Below, piece after piece: positions 1-11,321 of a stretch of 64,000 bases of DNA. The notes under the pieces were generated by a model. That model saw only the letters and a program-made list of their open reading frames with translations, had not been told where the DNA came from and searched no databases. Position numbers and translations under genes: made by a program. This DNA is from Amphiura filiformis (Eukaryota > Echinodermata > Ophiuroidea > Amphilepidida > Amphiuridae). The first letter of the stretch is position 1. The number at the start of each line of letters is the position of its first letter. The DNA is taken from the NCBI RefSeq assembly GCF_039555335.1, contig NC_092640.1, positions 36,388,784-36,452,783 of the forward strand, in the 5' to 3' direction.

Positions 1-929
1 TTTTACATGTTTGCATTTCGTCAAATATTTTTTAAATTTCTTTCAAAAAGCATTTAGGGGAACTTTAAGTTGTGGACCCTATAGCATCAATATAAATGCA
101 TAGCATCATTAGATGCATCATATCATTGACCTGTGGAATATGTTAATAGTTTTGTTTGTTTTTGGTCACAATTAACCCCAAAGAAATGAATTCATACAAC
201 AGAATTGTCATACACACACCTTGTGGTTAGCTTATAGAACAAACATAGCCAATTGCAATAATTTGTACCATCCCAGAATTCAACTGTCAAAATTCAAATT
301 TCTCACATATGGTGGAAACCAATTCCAAAATATTTCTCTGGACATAATAAAAGGATTCAGAAAATTACACTTTTGACCTATCTGAAATTTGGTGAAAAAG
401 TGAACATTTTGGTTCCACAAGCATCAAAAATAGCCACAAAATTTGATGAGAAATGTTCCAACTTCAACTTTCCTCACTTTCCCAAATTCTACTTAACATC
501 TGCATTTTGGTCAAGGTCCACAACTTAGAAAACACTCATCCACCATTTTGTTCCATCAAAAATTTTGCTCATAACCCCAGTTAAATTCTAGGCCTGAGAT
601 GTTTTTGATGGTAAGTGGTAGCCTTGTCACCCATGTTATCCTAATCTTTTGATTTAAAATGTATTGTTATGTTCATTTTTGGAAACATGTTTTCTAAAAT
701 TTTAATCCAGTTTTGTGTTTGCTGCATTTTAGACAAGAAGCAATCAAATTTAATTCAAATAAGTGCTTACAAGATGGAAAATATGGAATTAGTATACATT
801 GCTAGTAAATTGGGATTACTGTGTAGTAGCAGCATTGGTACTTTGTAGGTACTCATCTATGTGTACAAGACAGGTACCTTGGTGACAGTGTAGCTGTGCA
901 GGGCAACCCAATATGAATCTTGTATAATG
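1..929. other. non-coding, nothing recognised
   Basis: AT-rich sequence with no open frame that resembles a protein and no clear inverted or tandem repeat. It may be intergenic or intronic to a gene outside the window. Confidence 0.5.
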
Positions 930-1332
930 AAAGACAAAGATAGACAATTTATCGCGTCTGACGTCACCTGTCAATCAAACTCGAGCACGGTTTGTTTACA
1001 AAGTGTCGTGATGATGACTTGCTGAACGCGGATTTATAAGCGGGCGCCGTATTGTTAATTTTGCACCTTTGGACATGCAAACCATCTCAAAAGTGAGGTC
1101 TTTATAGTAGGAAACTTTTTTTGGTGAAGGCACAATGTCCACAATGCCTAGAAAAGCTGCTTTTGCCTTGTTAAAGTCTAAATTTTTCGCCATTTGCTGC
1201 TATTCCTTTTCTCCGATCAGCACCAGATAGATCGGTCTTCCTTTCTGCGCTGATTAACCTGTGTAAACCAATCAAGGATCGTAATTGACAGTGACATCAG
1301 GCGCGATAAATTGTTTTTATCTCTGTCTTTAA
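930..1332. mobile_element. inverted-repeat element with TTTATCGCG ends
   Basis: About 400 bp bounded by ~45-bp imperfect inverted repeats. Both begin AAAGACA, then carry the motif CAATTTATCGCG and a CTGTCAAT block. A 65-codon frame lies inside on the minus strand (1193 to 996, starting MAKNLDF). I do not recognise it; it could be a degenerate fragment of a transposase-associated protein or chance. The element is read as a non-autonomous DNA transposon. Superfamily is unassigned because no clean target duplication is visible. Confidence 0.6.
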
Positions 1333-1661
1333 TTATAGTATGTGTCTTCCATTCCATGTTGTGCAGATCTCAAATTTTGATGCTTCAGGATGCTCATTTC
1401 TAGGCATTCCAGTGCCAAAGGAGTGTCCATGATGCACAGAGCATGTGACTCCTGATCTCAAAGTGCTATTGGATATCAGAATCAGATCACATCCTCCATG
1501 TGAGCAACCATGGCACACATCACATGCCAAGATGGTCAACATTAAGCAAGTCACCAGCATGGATTGGGATATTTTGATACTGACTGTGAGCTACATGTAT
1601 TGTACAGGTACCTGTATGGCTCTCTGTACAAGGAACCAATGGCTTAATATCCTCTCTGAAA

Positions 1662-1726
1662 CACAAGGTTTTGAATTAAATCAAATACTGGAACTTACAG
1701 TATTTGATTTAATTCAAAACCTTGTG
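1662..1726. repeat. perfect 29-bp hairpin with 7-nt loop
   Basis: Positions 1662-1690 are the exact reverse complement of 1698-1726, separated by GAACTTA. There are no mismatches in 29 pairs, so the palindrome is young or maintained. It could be a recent micro-inversion duplication, or an RNA hairpin if transcribed. Strand and transcription are unknown. Confidence 0.85.
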
Positions 1727-2449
1727 ATTTTAACGACTGGATGACTGAGAATATTCACTATTTTATCCTCTCTGAAAGGCAGGACACACTTACAGAGCTC
1801 ATTCACTAGGAGATATTTTCCATGAAAAATCTGACCGATTGAAAAATCTGTGAAACATCTGTGTTGGATGACAGATTTGTCACAGATTTTTCAACCGAGC
1901 ATACATGTACATTATTACAAAAGTTAAAATAAACAATAAATTATTTTGTATTTATGTTACAATATATAAAATACTTCAACAATTGCCAGTTTATACAATT
2001 ATGTCACATTTACAGCTTAAAAAATAGATAACTTAAGAAACTTAAAAATATAACAAAATACTGCGCAGCATATTGAACTATGTATTTTTTACACTTTTCA
2101 CATTAATTTTTGCAAACAAAAAATAAGTACAAATTCTTCATTAAAATGACCAAAGCTAGACTCATTTTCAAATGGCTGCAAAAGCTAGGGTTCCATGAGC
2201 AGGCAACGTTTATATGTTGAATTTAAATAAAGGTTTATAAAGCATCTTCGCTAATGTTTCGAAAATCCAAAACCTTTTCAAATGATGTTACAAAAAGTTT
2301 GCAATTATGTTCACCAAACATTTCCTTTTCAGATATTAAAACAAAAATTGTTTCTTCAATTGTTGGATCCATCTTTAAAAAAATAGCCTCTTGCAAAGTC
2401 TCTATTTATATGTGTACATATATAACAAAGGATGGACTTGTTGCCAGCT
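1727..2449. other. non-coding, AT-rich
   Basis: No protein-like frame except a 133-codon frame from 2254 that runs on into the flanking MITE stack and has low-complexity composition. It is judged to be chance. No repeat boundary recognised. Confidence 0.4.
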
Positions 2450-2473
2450 ACATGTGTCTTTTTACACACTATA

Positions 2474-2854
2474 GGCCGTATAAAATTAATGTTTTGGTTC
2501 TCGTCCCTCCTCCTCAATTTCTGGGATTTGTCAGATTTTTTTTTTTAGATTTTTCAATTATTTTAGACTTTGGAATGATTTATGAATTTTTCATACATAT
2601 AAATAAGTTTATTAGAGAACAAGGACCACTTCCAAGTCTTTTTGTGGTACTCTAGGGGGTTTATACCTCAGAATCTCACATTTGAAAAAAAAAATAAAAG
2701 TGCCTCATCGTTTCCTCGAGCACTGTTGGAAAAGACCGAAAACTACAGACAATGCTGATTTTATACTGAAAAAAAAAAAAAAAAAACACCTCCCTCCCTC
2801 ATCAATTCATGAAAATCCTCTGGACGAGAACCAAAATATTAATTTTATACGGCC
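2474..2854. mobile_element. GGCC-ended MITE, copy 1
   Basis: 381 bp with ~30-bp terminal inverted repeats beginning GGCCGTATAAAATTAAT, flanked by a 3-bp duplication ATA (2471-2473 and 2855-2857). The interior has poly-T and poly-A tracts. GGCC ends with 3-bp A/T duplications suggest a PIF/Harbinger-type non-autonomous element. A second copy lies at 46138-46475. The insertion point matches an empty site in the opposite arm of the host palindrome. Confidence 0.8.
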
Positions 2855-2921
2855 ATAACTAGGAATAAATACCTTCAAGTGGAGGTTACTTCAAATCATC
2901 CCCAAGTCACATGGTTTAGGT

Positions 2922-3261
2922 TAGAGTGGCAAGTTTTCTGTGTCACGGAAAAATTGCCAAATTCGCGGAATTTAAGAAAAAAACAGAAAACACGGTAATT
3001 CGCGGAAAACATGTTTTTTTCTGAGAAAAATAAAAATGAAGAAAAAATAATGAGATGTTAGATTGAAATAATGAAAATGAAGTCCGTCTTCAAAGATATC
3101 AGGCTTAAAACAACTACATGTAAGAAGGTAATGCAAGTAACTTCTTTTTACCCCGAAGCTGATTACAGAATTGAAATTAAATCACGGAATTTAGTATTTA
3201 AAACCACGCACGGAAAATCACGGAATTCAGTGTTTTAAATCACGGAAAACTTGCCACTCTA
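2922..3261. mobile_element. hAT-type MITE (TAGAGTGGCAAG ends)
   Basis: 340 bp with terminal inverted repeats TAGAGTGGCAAG...CTTGCCACTCTA and an exact 8-bp target duplication GTTTAGGT (2914-2921 and 3262-3269). The 8-bp duplication and the end sequence are typical of hAT non-autonomous elements. The interior repeats a CACGGAAAA motif several times. Confidence 0.85.
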
Positions 3262-3390
3262 GTTTAGGTATTCCGAAACCATGATGTGACAACCACCATG
3301 TGACTTTATAGGGATGATTTGAAGTGACCTCCACTTGAGATGAGTCTGGTATTTATTCTTAGCTATTATGTGAAAAGAGACACATGTATC

Positions 3391-3920
3391 AGGAAAAAAG
3401 GGGCATCATTTTGATATGGATAGTACTTTTGATAAAAATAATGGGCTTCGCAATAAAAACACTGCACTAATGGTCAAAAAAGCGGAATTCAATAAATGAA
3501 CATGTAATAAATCAATATTAATACTATTATTGTTGTGAAGTAAACATCAAGATCATCTGAGGTGACATTTTTAAAACTTTATCACCACATTAACTCAAAT
3601 GCGATGATAAGTTGTATGAACATATATTCATATCTGCATATATTACTATTACATAATCATGATACTTTGAGACAGAAGTACATTTACCATTATAAATTCA
3701 AATATGGAAAAGTATAAAACACTTTAAAATTTCTTAATATTTCTTAATATTTCTAACACTGTCTACACAGAAATTCACCTGAAAAACTTTTTTCAAAAAC
3801 GTCATTTTTGTGTTAGAGCATATATTCATATATGCGTTATATCACCTTAAAAGCACAACCATATGTGCAAACATGTGTAATTTATTCAATGCTCATTCTT
3901 AAATAAACATTTCATGGCTA
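3391..3920. other. non-coding, nothing recognised
   Basis: AT-rich with short repeats such as two TTTCTTAATA copies near 3735. No coding evidence. Confidence 0.4.
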
Positions 3921-4302
3921 GGCGGGAAAAAACCTCATATGTAATTCCAAAGGTCAAATGCAAAACCTTATCTGTAAAAAGTGAGCCCCAATTACAAAAC
4001 CTCATGTGCAATTTTGCTCAAATTCTATTTTTGTGTGTCAACTTGAAGAAAATGTCCCAACACACCTTCTGGTTCGTCCCTTTTAACTGTAAAGTGCATA
4101 AGTGTTTGTAAATAACCAAAAGAGCAACAGAATGTTCTATGTAAAATGTAAATCCCGTTAATTATTAACCGTTTTTTGTGTTTCACACAAAATGGCGAAA
4201 TCATTACACTTGAGGTTTTGTAATTGGGGCCCCCTTATTACTTGTAAGTAAAGGTTTTGCATTTGACCTTTGGAATTACATATTGTGAGGTTTTTCCTGT
4301 CC
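3921..4302. mobile_element. hairpin MITE
   Basis: Left arm 3921-4020 (GGCGGGAAAAAACCTCA start, including AAAGGTCAAATGCAAAACC) is mirrored by 4195-4302. The arms are ~100 bp with a ~175 bp centre. No clear target duplication. Overlapping short frames in this stretch are read as by-products of the hairpin. Confidence 0.7.
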
Positions 4303-4937
4303 AGTGACGATTTGTAAATGCCAATCATAAAAAATGTTAGATCGAAGAATGAACAGTGTGCCATTTTAGATGCATGTGTATGCTGCATTCAGTATGCATC
4401 TGATAAGCAACCATGTTGTCATATGGTTGAGTATGGGAATGTGGCCATTCATCATGTTGAGTAAGAGATTACATTCATTTGAAATACTTTTAATTATAAA
4501 GCACTTATACAACCAGAGGTACATACATGTACACTATTTTGATCTTTATACATGACAAACCAATAATTATGGTGAATTTCCCATAGCATTATGATTTGGG
4601 CTAGCTATATCAAGTTCAAACTCTCCCAGTTTACCCCCCCAGGCACACATACTAAAACACTTTTTGTTAAATCCTGACATCAACGGTCCTTAACACGTAC
4701 TAGATCTATAAGTTATTTTGAATGATAACACAGAGGGCTATACATGTAGGTTAAAACAATATAACAATACTTGATATTTTTGACACTTATGGCAAGAATT
4801 GAAATTCAAATAACAGGTACATATTTCACAATTGGTGTTTGCATTTCTAACTTGTTAGTGTTACATAAGTATTATGGGGCAAGATTGTGTACACCTTTAT
4901 ACATATAGTTTCTATTTTATTTCATTTTGTGGCCCTT
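4303..4937. other. non-coding, nothing recognised
   Basis: AT-rich, no protein-like frame, no clear repeat. Confidence 0.4.
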
Positions 4938-5304
4938 AGGGTGGTACTACATGTACACTCCCTGATAAATTTAGTGACCAATTATGCATTTTTCTCAAAA
5001 ATAACTACACACTGGTAACAAAAGTTATGTATATTATAGGCATAAGAGAGTCCAATTACTTCACTGAAATTTCAGTGATTCAAGACAAGTGGTTCATTAC
5101 ATATGTTAAGAAATGATGTACATTCTAGTGGTACCTCTTTACTTACCATAAATAATGTACTGCTTGTCTTGAGTAACTGAAATTCAAGTGTAGTAACTGG
5201 ATTCCTTGCCCCTATACATACCTTTTGTTAGGCCAGGGTGTTATTATTTTTTGGGAAAAATGCAAAAATAGTCACAAATTTATCAAGGGGTGCAGTACCA
5301 CCTT
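4938..5304. mobile_element. MITE with GGTGGTACT ends, copy 1
   Basis: Terminal inverted repeats around GGTGGTACTAC (left) and GCAGTACCACC (right), flanked by TTA on both sides. Subterminal blocks (TTTCTCAAAAAT and TTTGGGAAAAATGC; the ~20-bp block ending CTTGCCCCTATA) are shared with the copy at 26018-26350, which shows this is a family. Confidence 0.75.
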
Positions 5305-5409
5305 AAGTCAAAGTACAAGAATATTAGCATATTAAAAACACTTATAAAATGACAGAAAAGGAAAAAATAATTGCGACCTTATATTGCACTATATTACATG
5401 CATAATAAT

Positions 5410-5580
5410 TACTAGATATAAAACAATAAAATGAAAAGAGCACCAAACTAATACCAATTAATATGCAATCTCGCATACACACCCACTTTCACTCTGTCTA
5501 TCGCTTCACACAACCACTTTCACTCCATTTTTCAACCACTTTCACCTCACACACTCCATATAAGAATTCACCGACCTTAC
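5410..5580. repeat. degenerate CCACTTTCAC minisatellite
   Basis: Repeated ACCACTTTCACTC-like units at 5480-5560, one of several minisatellites beside the kelch-like gene. No function inferred. Confidence 0.5.
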
Positions 5581-5814
5581 CCTAGGCATTTCTTGCAGTG
5601 CACACCCACTCCCGAAACACATCAATGCACACATACAAAATAATAAAAAAATTATAATATTGCACATATTTAAAATACAAATTGAAACAAATTATATATA
5701 AATGGTGATTGCCTCTCAAATTATGTGGAACAGATTTAAGAAAAATGACTGTAGAAAAATGTGGTCTGTCTAAACCCTGACTGGGTTTCATGAAGCATAT
5801 GTTATCTATTAAAC

Positions 5815-6055
5815 CTGGTAAAAATAGTCAGTGGGGCTGAAGAATAGTCAGTGGGGCTGAATAATAGTTAGTAGCTAAGGGCTGTAGAATAAGATTGTAG
5901 GACTGAAGAATTATAGTCGGTATAGGGCTGGGTAGGGCTGTAGAATAGTTTGTAGGGCTGAAGAAGTCAGTAGGGCTGAATAATAGTTAGTAGGGCTGAA
6001 GAATAATCATTAAGACTGAAGATATGGTGAAAATATTTAGTAGGGCTGAAGAGGT
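5815..6055. repeat. minisatellite, unit about AGTAGGGCTGAAGAAT
   Basis: At least ten degenerate 16-20 bp units around the core GGGCTGAAGAATA. It lies just beyond the likely poly(A) site of the kelch-like gene, so it is probably outside the transcript. Confidence 0.8.
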
Positions 6056-6063
6056 CTAAAAAC

Positions 6064-6069
6064 TTTATT
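6064..6069 (-). promoter_or_regulatory. likely poly(A) signal AATAAA of the kelch-like gene
   Basis: TTTATT on the plus strand reads AATAAA on the minus strand, about 145 nt after the stop codon. This is a normal 3' UTR distance. No transcript evidence. Confidence 0.5.
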
Positions 6070-6212
6070 TTCATTGGCTACTCATTATGATTATCTGATA
6101 TCATGTAATTAAAGCAATCAGGGGCACTGTACCCCATGACCTTCAGATATAAAATGCTACTAGCTCTTTGCCTACAGGTTTTGTTGAAATATGCATACTT
6201 AAAGTAGCTTGC

Positions 6213-9200
6213 TTATTCTAGAGCAAGTTTATCGAATGAAAATGACACCACACTCTTATCGAACCCACCTATATCTTTAGCCCGACTCCAGTTTTTGTGT
6301 AGGGGTGAGTTTGCGCTATCTACAGACAATGTGATCCCCGTATCATGAATATAATCGAACAAAGACACTACCACAAATAGGCGGTTATTGATACAAAATT
6401 GGTGATAATGAGACGTCAGTTCCTGACTGTGATGCTCTCCAAAATCCACAGATGCTGTTTCCTTATCGCTACTCAGCCTAAGCTCCCTCACTTTCGGTTT
6501 GTGGTTCCCTCGTCGACCATCATCCTCGTACCTTACCTCGTAACAAGTGTCTTCATGAACGGTGAGAAGCGATGGTATAAAACCGGACATTGTTTGGCAA
6601 CTCCACAGAGATGCCCACAGATTGTTCTCTGGGTTAAACATCATCAGTGTATACAGAGACGGCTCACCGTTATGTGGTTCCATTCTTAGAGGTCCATATA
6701 CTAGGATTCTTCCATTAAATGTCACAACAGATGGTGTGAAGCACTCCTCTGGCATATCTGGTAGCATCTCCCATTTACCAACCTCCATATCATACCTTTC
6801 AGCACTCTTGATAGGTGTGCTGAAAAATTCATCCGGCCTCTTCTCCGTACCACCTATAGCATAGATATAGTTACCTAAATTCACAAGACTACAGTAATCT
6901 CTGTTCACATTCATTGACCGCAGTTCAGTCCATTTGTTATCCATGACTTGGAATACAAAGAACTTGTTGCTCGTGTACATGTGGTCATTCTCTGTGCAAA
7001 TCTTCCCACCTGCTAAATAGAGATTACCATGCACCGATAACATACCTGGTAGGCAAAGAGTTACGTTCATTTCTGGGAGTATGCAGAACTTGGGCAGATC
7101 TTTCCAGAGGCCAGATTTGCTGTCAAAATATCGCACAAAATCTTCTTTGTCTGTGTCACCACCAACAGCAATCAGGGCCTAGAAAATATAAAGAAAATTG
7201 AATTGTGCAAAGGACGATAAACATGACTCCCAGGGGTCTGTTCAAATTATGAGCAATCATGTAAGTATCTGTACATGAAATGAACTGTTATGGTTTATAT
7301 GTAAAATATTAAAATGAGTATCACCTGAGAGAGGGACAATCTTTAATCTAACACAGATTTTTTTTTAACCAGTAACAGATTTTTCACCACTGGAGAATGT
7401 CTCCTAGTGAAAATCATGTATTATTGATATCATATTAAGTTGACTAAAAATTATATATACATACATACATATACAAGCTAATCAAAGCATATGAACATTG
7501 ATTGACTGATTGATGAGTAAGCAGTTACAATGTAAGTGTGTGTGTAAGGTGAGTGTGTGAATGAGTGTGGTGGGGTGGGGGGGGGTGAATGAATGTGTGT
7601 GAATTGGGTGGGGGTGATTGAGTGAGAGTGAATGAGAGAGGGAGTGAGTGGTTTTGAGTACTTGTGTGAGTGAGTGCTTGGGTGATTGATAATTCAATTA
7701 ATTTATTGAGTGAGTGTGATGGACTGAGCATTTAAAGGGGTGAATGTGAATGAGTATATATATTAAAGCAGATGAGTGGTTGCAACCATTCTATCTGACC
7801 ACGCTTGACAGAAAAAGCATCTCAAAAATCTGTCATTTTATTTTCTAGTTTGTCAGTTAAAGACGTAAACTGTGTGTTGTGTGTCCACCGGTTGTCACAC
7901 AGAACAAGTAGGGGTGCGTGAGTGATTAGTTGTGTGATTGATTGGTTGGTTGATTTATTGAGTGACTGACTAAATGTATACTTACTCTGATGGTACTCCT
8001 GGGAGAAAACAGGCTAGGATGACTATATGCCAAGGGAACCTTTGAAATCTCCTTGGTAGAATGCAAACCCAGCACAAAATCCATGAGCATCTTGCACTCT
8101 GGTATCTCTTGAATCTCGTCGTCAAGCCAGGTGGTCAGGCTGATGATTGGAACGATGCCAAGGCGGATCTTTTGAAGCAGTTTGTATGCCAGGGATTTGC
8201 GATGAGGCCAGTCATACTTCAGCCATTTTATCGTCGAGATGAATAGCTAATGTGAGAAAATAAAATGAGAAATCTTTAATTATATAATATTACCATATGA
8301 AATGGAATACACCTACATGTAGCACATAAAGTAACTTGTTCTTAAATTCTATGTTCATATGATGGGCATACATGCATTATCATGTATTTTGATTTGATTT
8401 GTTCAGGTTTGGACAACCCTGTATATACCCAAGATAGCCTCTATTGAAGCTTACATGTATTTCCATTGGGGTCCATTTCAACACAGGGACAGGCTGGGAA
8501 CAGTCAGGGGTTAACACCCTACTCTTTTCGAAACTGGCAGCAAGATGTGGCTTTCTGCACACCGAGTACTTTCATGACTCATTTACCAGTTCTATATATG
8601 AACCATGGTGAGAGTGGAAGTCTGAATTTTAATCTACAGAGATTGCCAATTAATTTCAGATATTTTTTCCCAGCAAATCTCCACCGCCGCCCGCAACTGA
8701 ACCCGGGACCTCATGCACTAAAGGCAAGTACCCCAAGGCCATTCTCTCCCTCAGTCCTTCTGCATGTACACACATACCTTTTCTTCAGAAGCTGCAACTG
8801 CAAGATCTTCTCCTTTATCTAATATACTTGAGAGAAAGTCACTTGGCATATGTTCAAAAAACTCGGGCATCTTGCAATACTCGCAGTAATATAATGTCAC
8901 ATAAACATCGGCTGTTGTCGTCAAAGTGCCATGACAGATTTCATTGGATATGGACCATATCCGTGCCACTTCTTCAAACGGTATCAACAGTTTCTTATTG
9001 CTTTCTTGCAAACGCTGAATAAGAAGAGTTGCACATTTTGCGATGGCATGAGGAATTTGGAGATAATTGGCAAGATCCAGAATGTCTATGACTTTCCTTG
9101 AACCAATTTGTAGCTTTCCGGTGTAGATATACTCTAAAAGACACTCAAAGATGTTTGCATCCCCGGGAATGATGACATCGGTTGAACGTTGTTCTTGAAA

Positions 9201-9404
9201 TCCACCACGGAACATCGCTCTAAAATAATCACTACCTGCCGTTAACACAGACTTATGAGCACGGAAATGTCTGTTAACGATGGTGATGGTGACGTCGCAA
9301 AATACATCTTCTTTTTGGAGGCGGTAGAGTCCTGTGCCAAGATGATGTAAGTGACTTGCCTCATTTTCTGCTATGTGGTCATTGCGTGTACTTGATGCAG
9401 CCAT
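6213..9404 (-). CDS. kelch-like protein (BTB-BACK-kelch), 3 exons, 617 aa
   Basis: Exons, in transcript order, are 9404-8778, 8246-7986 and 7178-6213. All junctions are GT-AG, all in phase 0, and the total is 1854 nt. The start is the first in-frame ATG after an in-frame TAG at 9446-9444. Residues ~20-130 form a BTB domain (DVFCDVTI, HFRAHKSVL, YFRAMF, LEYIYTG). Residues ~130-290 form a BACK domain, including WPHR and LLQKIRLG. From ~297 come kelch repeats with double-glycine signatures LIAVGGD, LYLAGGK and IYAIGGT. The next repeat has YGP where GG is expected and the last ones have lost it, so the propeller is degenerate. Proteins of this family are CUL3 adaptors: BTB binds cullin-3 and kelch binds the substrate. 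Which human KLHL it matches cannot be settled by eye. Intron 1 holds a SINE and intron 2 a GT-rich simple repeat. The family call is secure, the orthology open. Confidence 0.93.
7500..7745. repeat. GTGAGTGT-rich simple repeat in intron 2
   Basis: Degenerate GTGTGTGAATGAGTG-type repeats on the plus strand, within intron 2 (7179-7985) of the kelch-like gene. Open frames here on the minus strand (histidine, serine and proline rich) are low-complexity products. Confidence 0.8.
8600..8765 (-). mobile_element. tRNA-headed SINE
   Basis: On the minus strand, TGGCCTTGGGGTA (8741-8729) resembles a pol III A box and GGTTCAGTTGC (8703-8693) a B box, at tRNA-like spacing. A non-tRNA tail continues toward 8600. 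It sits in intron 1 of the kelch-like gene in the same orientation. Boundaries are approximate. Confidence 0.6.
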
Positions 9405-9446
9405 AGCTAGCTGGTCTTCATGTGTATTCTGTTGAGTTTTCAGCTA

Positions 9447-10279
9447 CAATGTACATTGTACATATATATTGGTACTCGACTCTTGATATCTGAAAAAACA
9501 GCAACAACAGAATGAAACACGATCAGCAAATAACAATAAAACTTTTAAGGTAGGCCCAAACCAGTGCTGTACTATTACGCTGACTTTCGTATTCGGCGAG
9601 GAGGACGATTTCGACTTCCTGGTTTGTTTACAAACAGAGAGGTAGACAAAAAACCGTTCCGCTTGTCCAAACACTCAAGTATCAGAAGGATGGTCCACAA
9701 TAGCGTGATTCACGTAACCTGAATAGGGATTAAAAAGCTGTCACGTAGAACCATGTGCTTCTATTGTCCAATTTGCCATCAAGATTTCATATGGAAACAG
9801 TTCAGACCCAGTACACGATCATGTCAGAAATTAATATTTTGTTCTGGGTCTGATTATTCGGACTAGGCCCAAACAGTCATTTAATTTTGACACCCAACGT
9901 GGATGACAATATTTTTATGTTGTGAATAAAAAAAGTAAGACTTTCCCTTGAAACTGTTTTCTTCACGTTTTCTTTTAAAAGTAAGATAAAGCACATTTGA
10001 ATAAACTACACAAGTGCCAATTTATACCAAATTGTCAATTCAACAGATGGCTCCCGCAATAACCTCTCAGAATTTCTTTAAATTTCACTCAAATGTTATA
10101 GGCCTACCTATACCTATTAGAAAAACCAGCAAGTTTTAGATACCTAGCTTTATCGTTTTCCCGTGGTGGCCGATCAAAAATTGGGGTGGGGAGTCTTTTT
10201 TACCATTAAATCTGACTTTTGAAATAATTATGGAAGTTTTAAATGGGTCAAATTGGCTAAGTAAATCATATTAGCATTA
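9447..10279. other. upstream flank of the kelch-like gene, non-coding
   Basis: Likely holds the promoter and 5' UTR of the minus-strand gene, but no TATA box or initiator can be called with confidence. A small inverted repeat around CAGACCCAG / CTGGGTCTG lies at about 9805-9850. No coding frame. Confidence 0.4.
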
Positions 10280-11321
10280 GTGATAGGCTGTACAGCCCAA
10301 AAAAAAGGGTGATGTTTCAAAAAGCTTAGGGTACCAGCTGAATTGAAGCAGCTAATCCTCCTGAGCATTTTGACACCTTTTAAAAAAAAATCGGTTGAAA
10401 AATGAGACAGTGTCGGCCAAAAAACAACGCATAAGGGGGATTTCTTGGGACCCCCCCTATTTTTCACTATTTTGACAATTATGGGCATTTTCTTTGCTGT
10501 TTGTTGGATTCTAATGTTTATTTACATGATTTTGGGTCCCCTGGATATATTTATGCAATTTTTACACAAATCGTATGTTTTGATGCACGTTTAAGAGCCA
10601 ATTTAGGATGTGAGGGCGCTGTTCAGCCTAATAGCTGTTACGTATCCCCCTACTAAAATTTTATCATTTCTTATTATCAAATCAAAGTTACTGATAAATA
10701 ACATCTTCTGTCCAAATTTGAACTCTCAACCTTATTTCACTTGTGCGTGGTACCCATTTGAATATGTGTAGCGACGCTTCCATTGACTTACATATGATAC
10801 AAAGTTCCTTGACCCCTGTATATTACTATGGGCAGGTTACCCCTGTATTAAAAATTAGTGCCACGGCCACACCAAATGTGATAAATGGCTGAAAATTTCA
10901 GAATATCGATGATTGATGATTATCTCTAGTATGATTAACTTAAAAATCAAAAATGGTTATGAAATGGGTTGCTAAAGGTAAAAGCGCCCTCACGGCCTAA
11001 TTTTACCCAAAACCGTTAATTTTAAGGACACTAAAAGATTTCATTTGACACAAAGTGCATAAATGACCTTCCTGGACCTAAAACTAATGTAAGTAGATAC
11101 CAAAAATGCATTACATAATCCTTAATGTGATAAAATTCCTTAAAACTAGAAAATAAGGGACAAATCTGCCCCCCTTGTGTGTGTCAGTTATTTGGCCGGC
11201 ACTGTCTCAATTTTTGGCAGATTTCAATGAAATTGGTGTCAAATTACTCAGAACAACAAGCTGCATCAAATAAGCTGGTACCCTAAGCTGTTTGCAACTA
11301 CACCCTTATACAGCCTATCAC
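10280..11321. mobile_element. TA-flanked inverted-repeat element (GTGATAGGCTGTA ends)
   Basis: 1042 bp, flanked by TA. Imperfect terminal inverted repeats of ~170 bp (10280-10445 and 11160-11321) begin GTGATAGGCTGTA and include AGCTTAGGGTACCAGCT and a CACTGTCTCA block. No transposase is recognisable. A TA target and long inverted repeats suggest a Tc1/mariner-like non-autonomous element. A separate fragment of the same arm lies at 12390-12465. Confidence 0.75.

Larger units (their letters stand above)
2450..3390. mobile_element. outer palindromic MITE hosting two other MITEs
   Basis: The left arm (from about 2450, ACATGTGTC, continuing after the first insertion at 2858-2913) pairs with 3270-3390 (ending GAGACACATGTA). 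Both arms contain a block around CAAGTGGAGG or its complement. Two later elements interrupt it, at 2474-2854 in the left arm and 2922-3261 near the centre. The intact right arm serves as the empty-site reference for the left-arm insertion, giving a clear order of events. Confidence 0.7.

Noticed and set aside
2254-2655. 133-codon frame as a possible gene
   Set aside because: It crosses the left end of a MITE and has no domain or codon pattern.
7482-7731. His/Ser/Pro-rich frames on the minus strand
   Set aside because: GT-rich simple repeat in intron 2 of the kelch-like gene.
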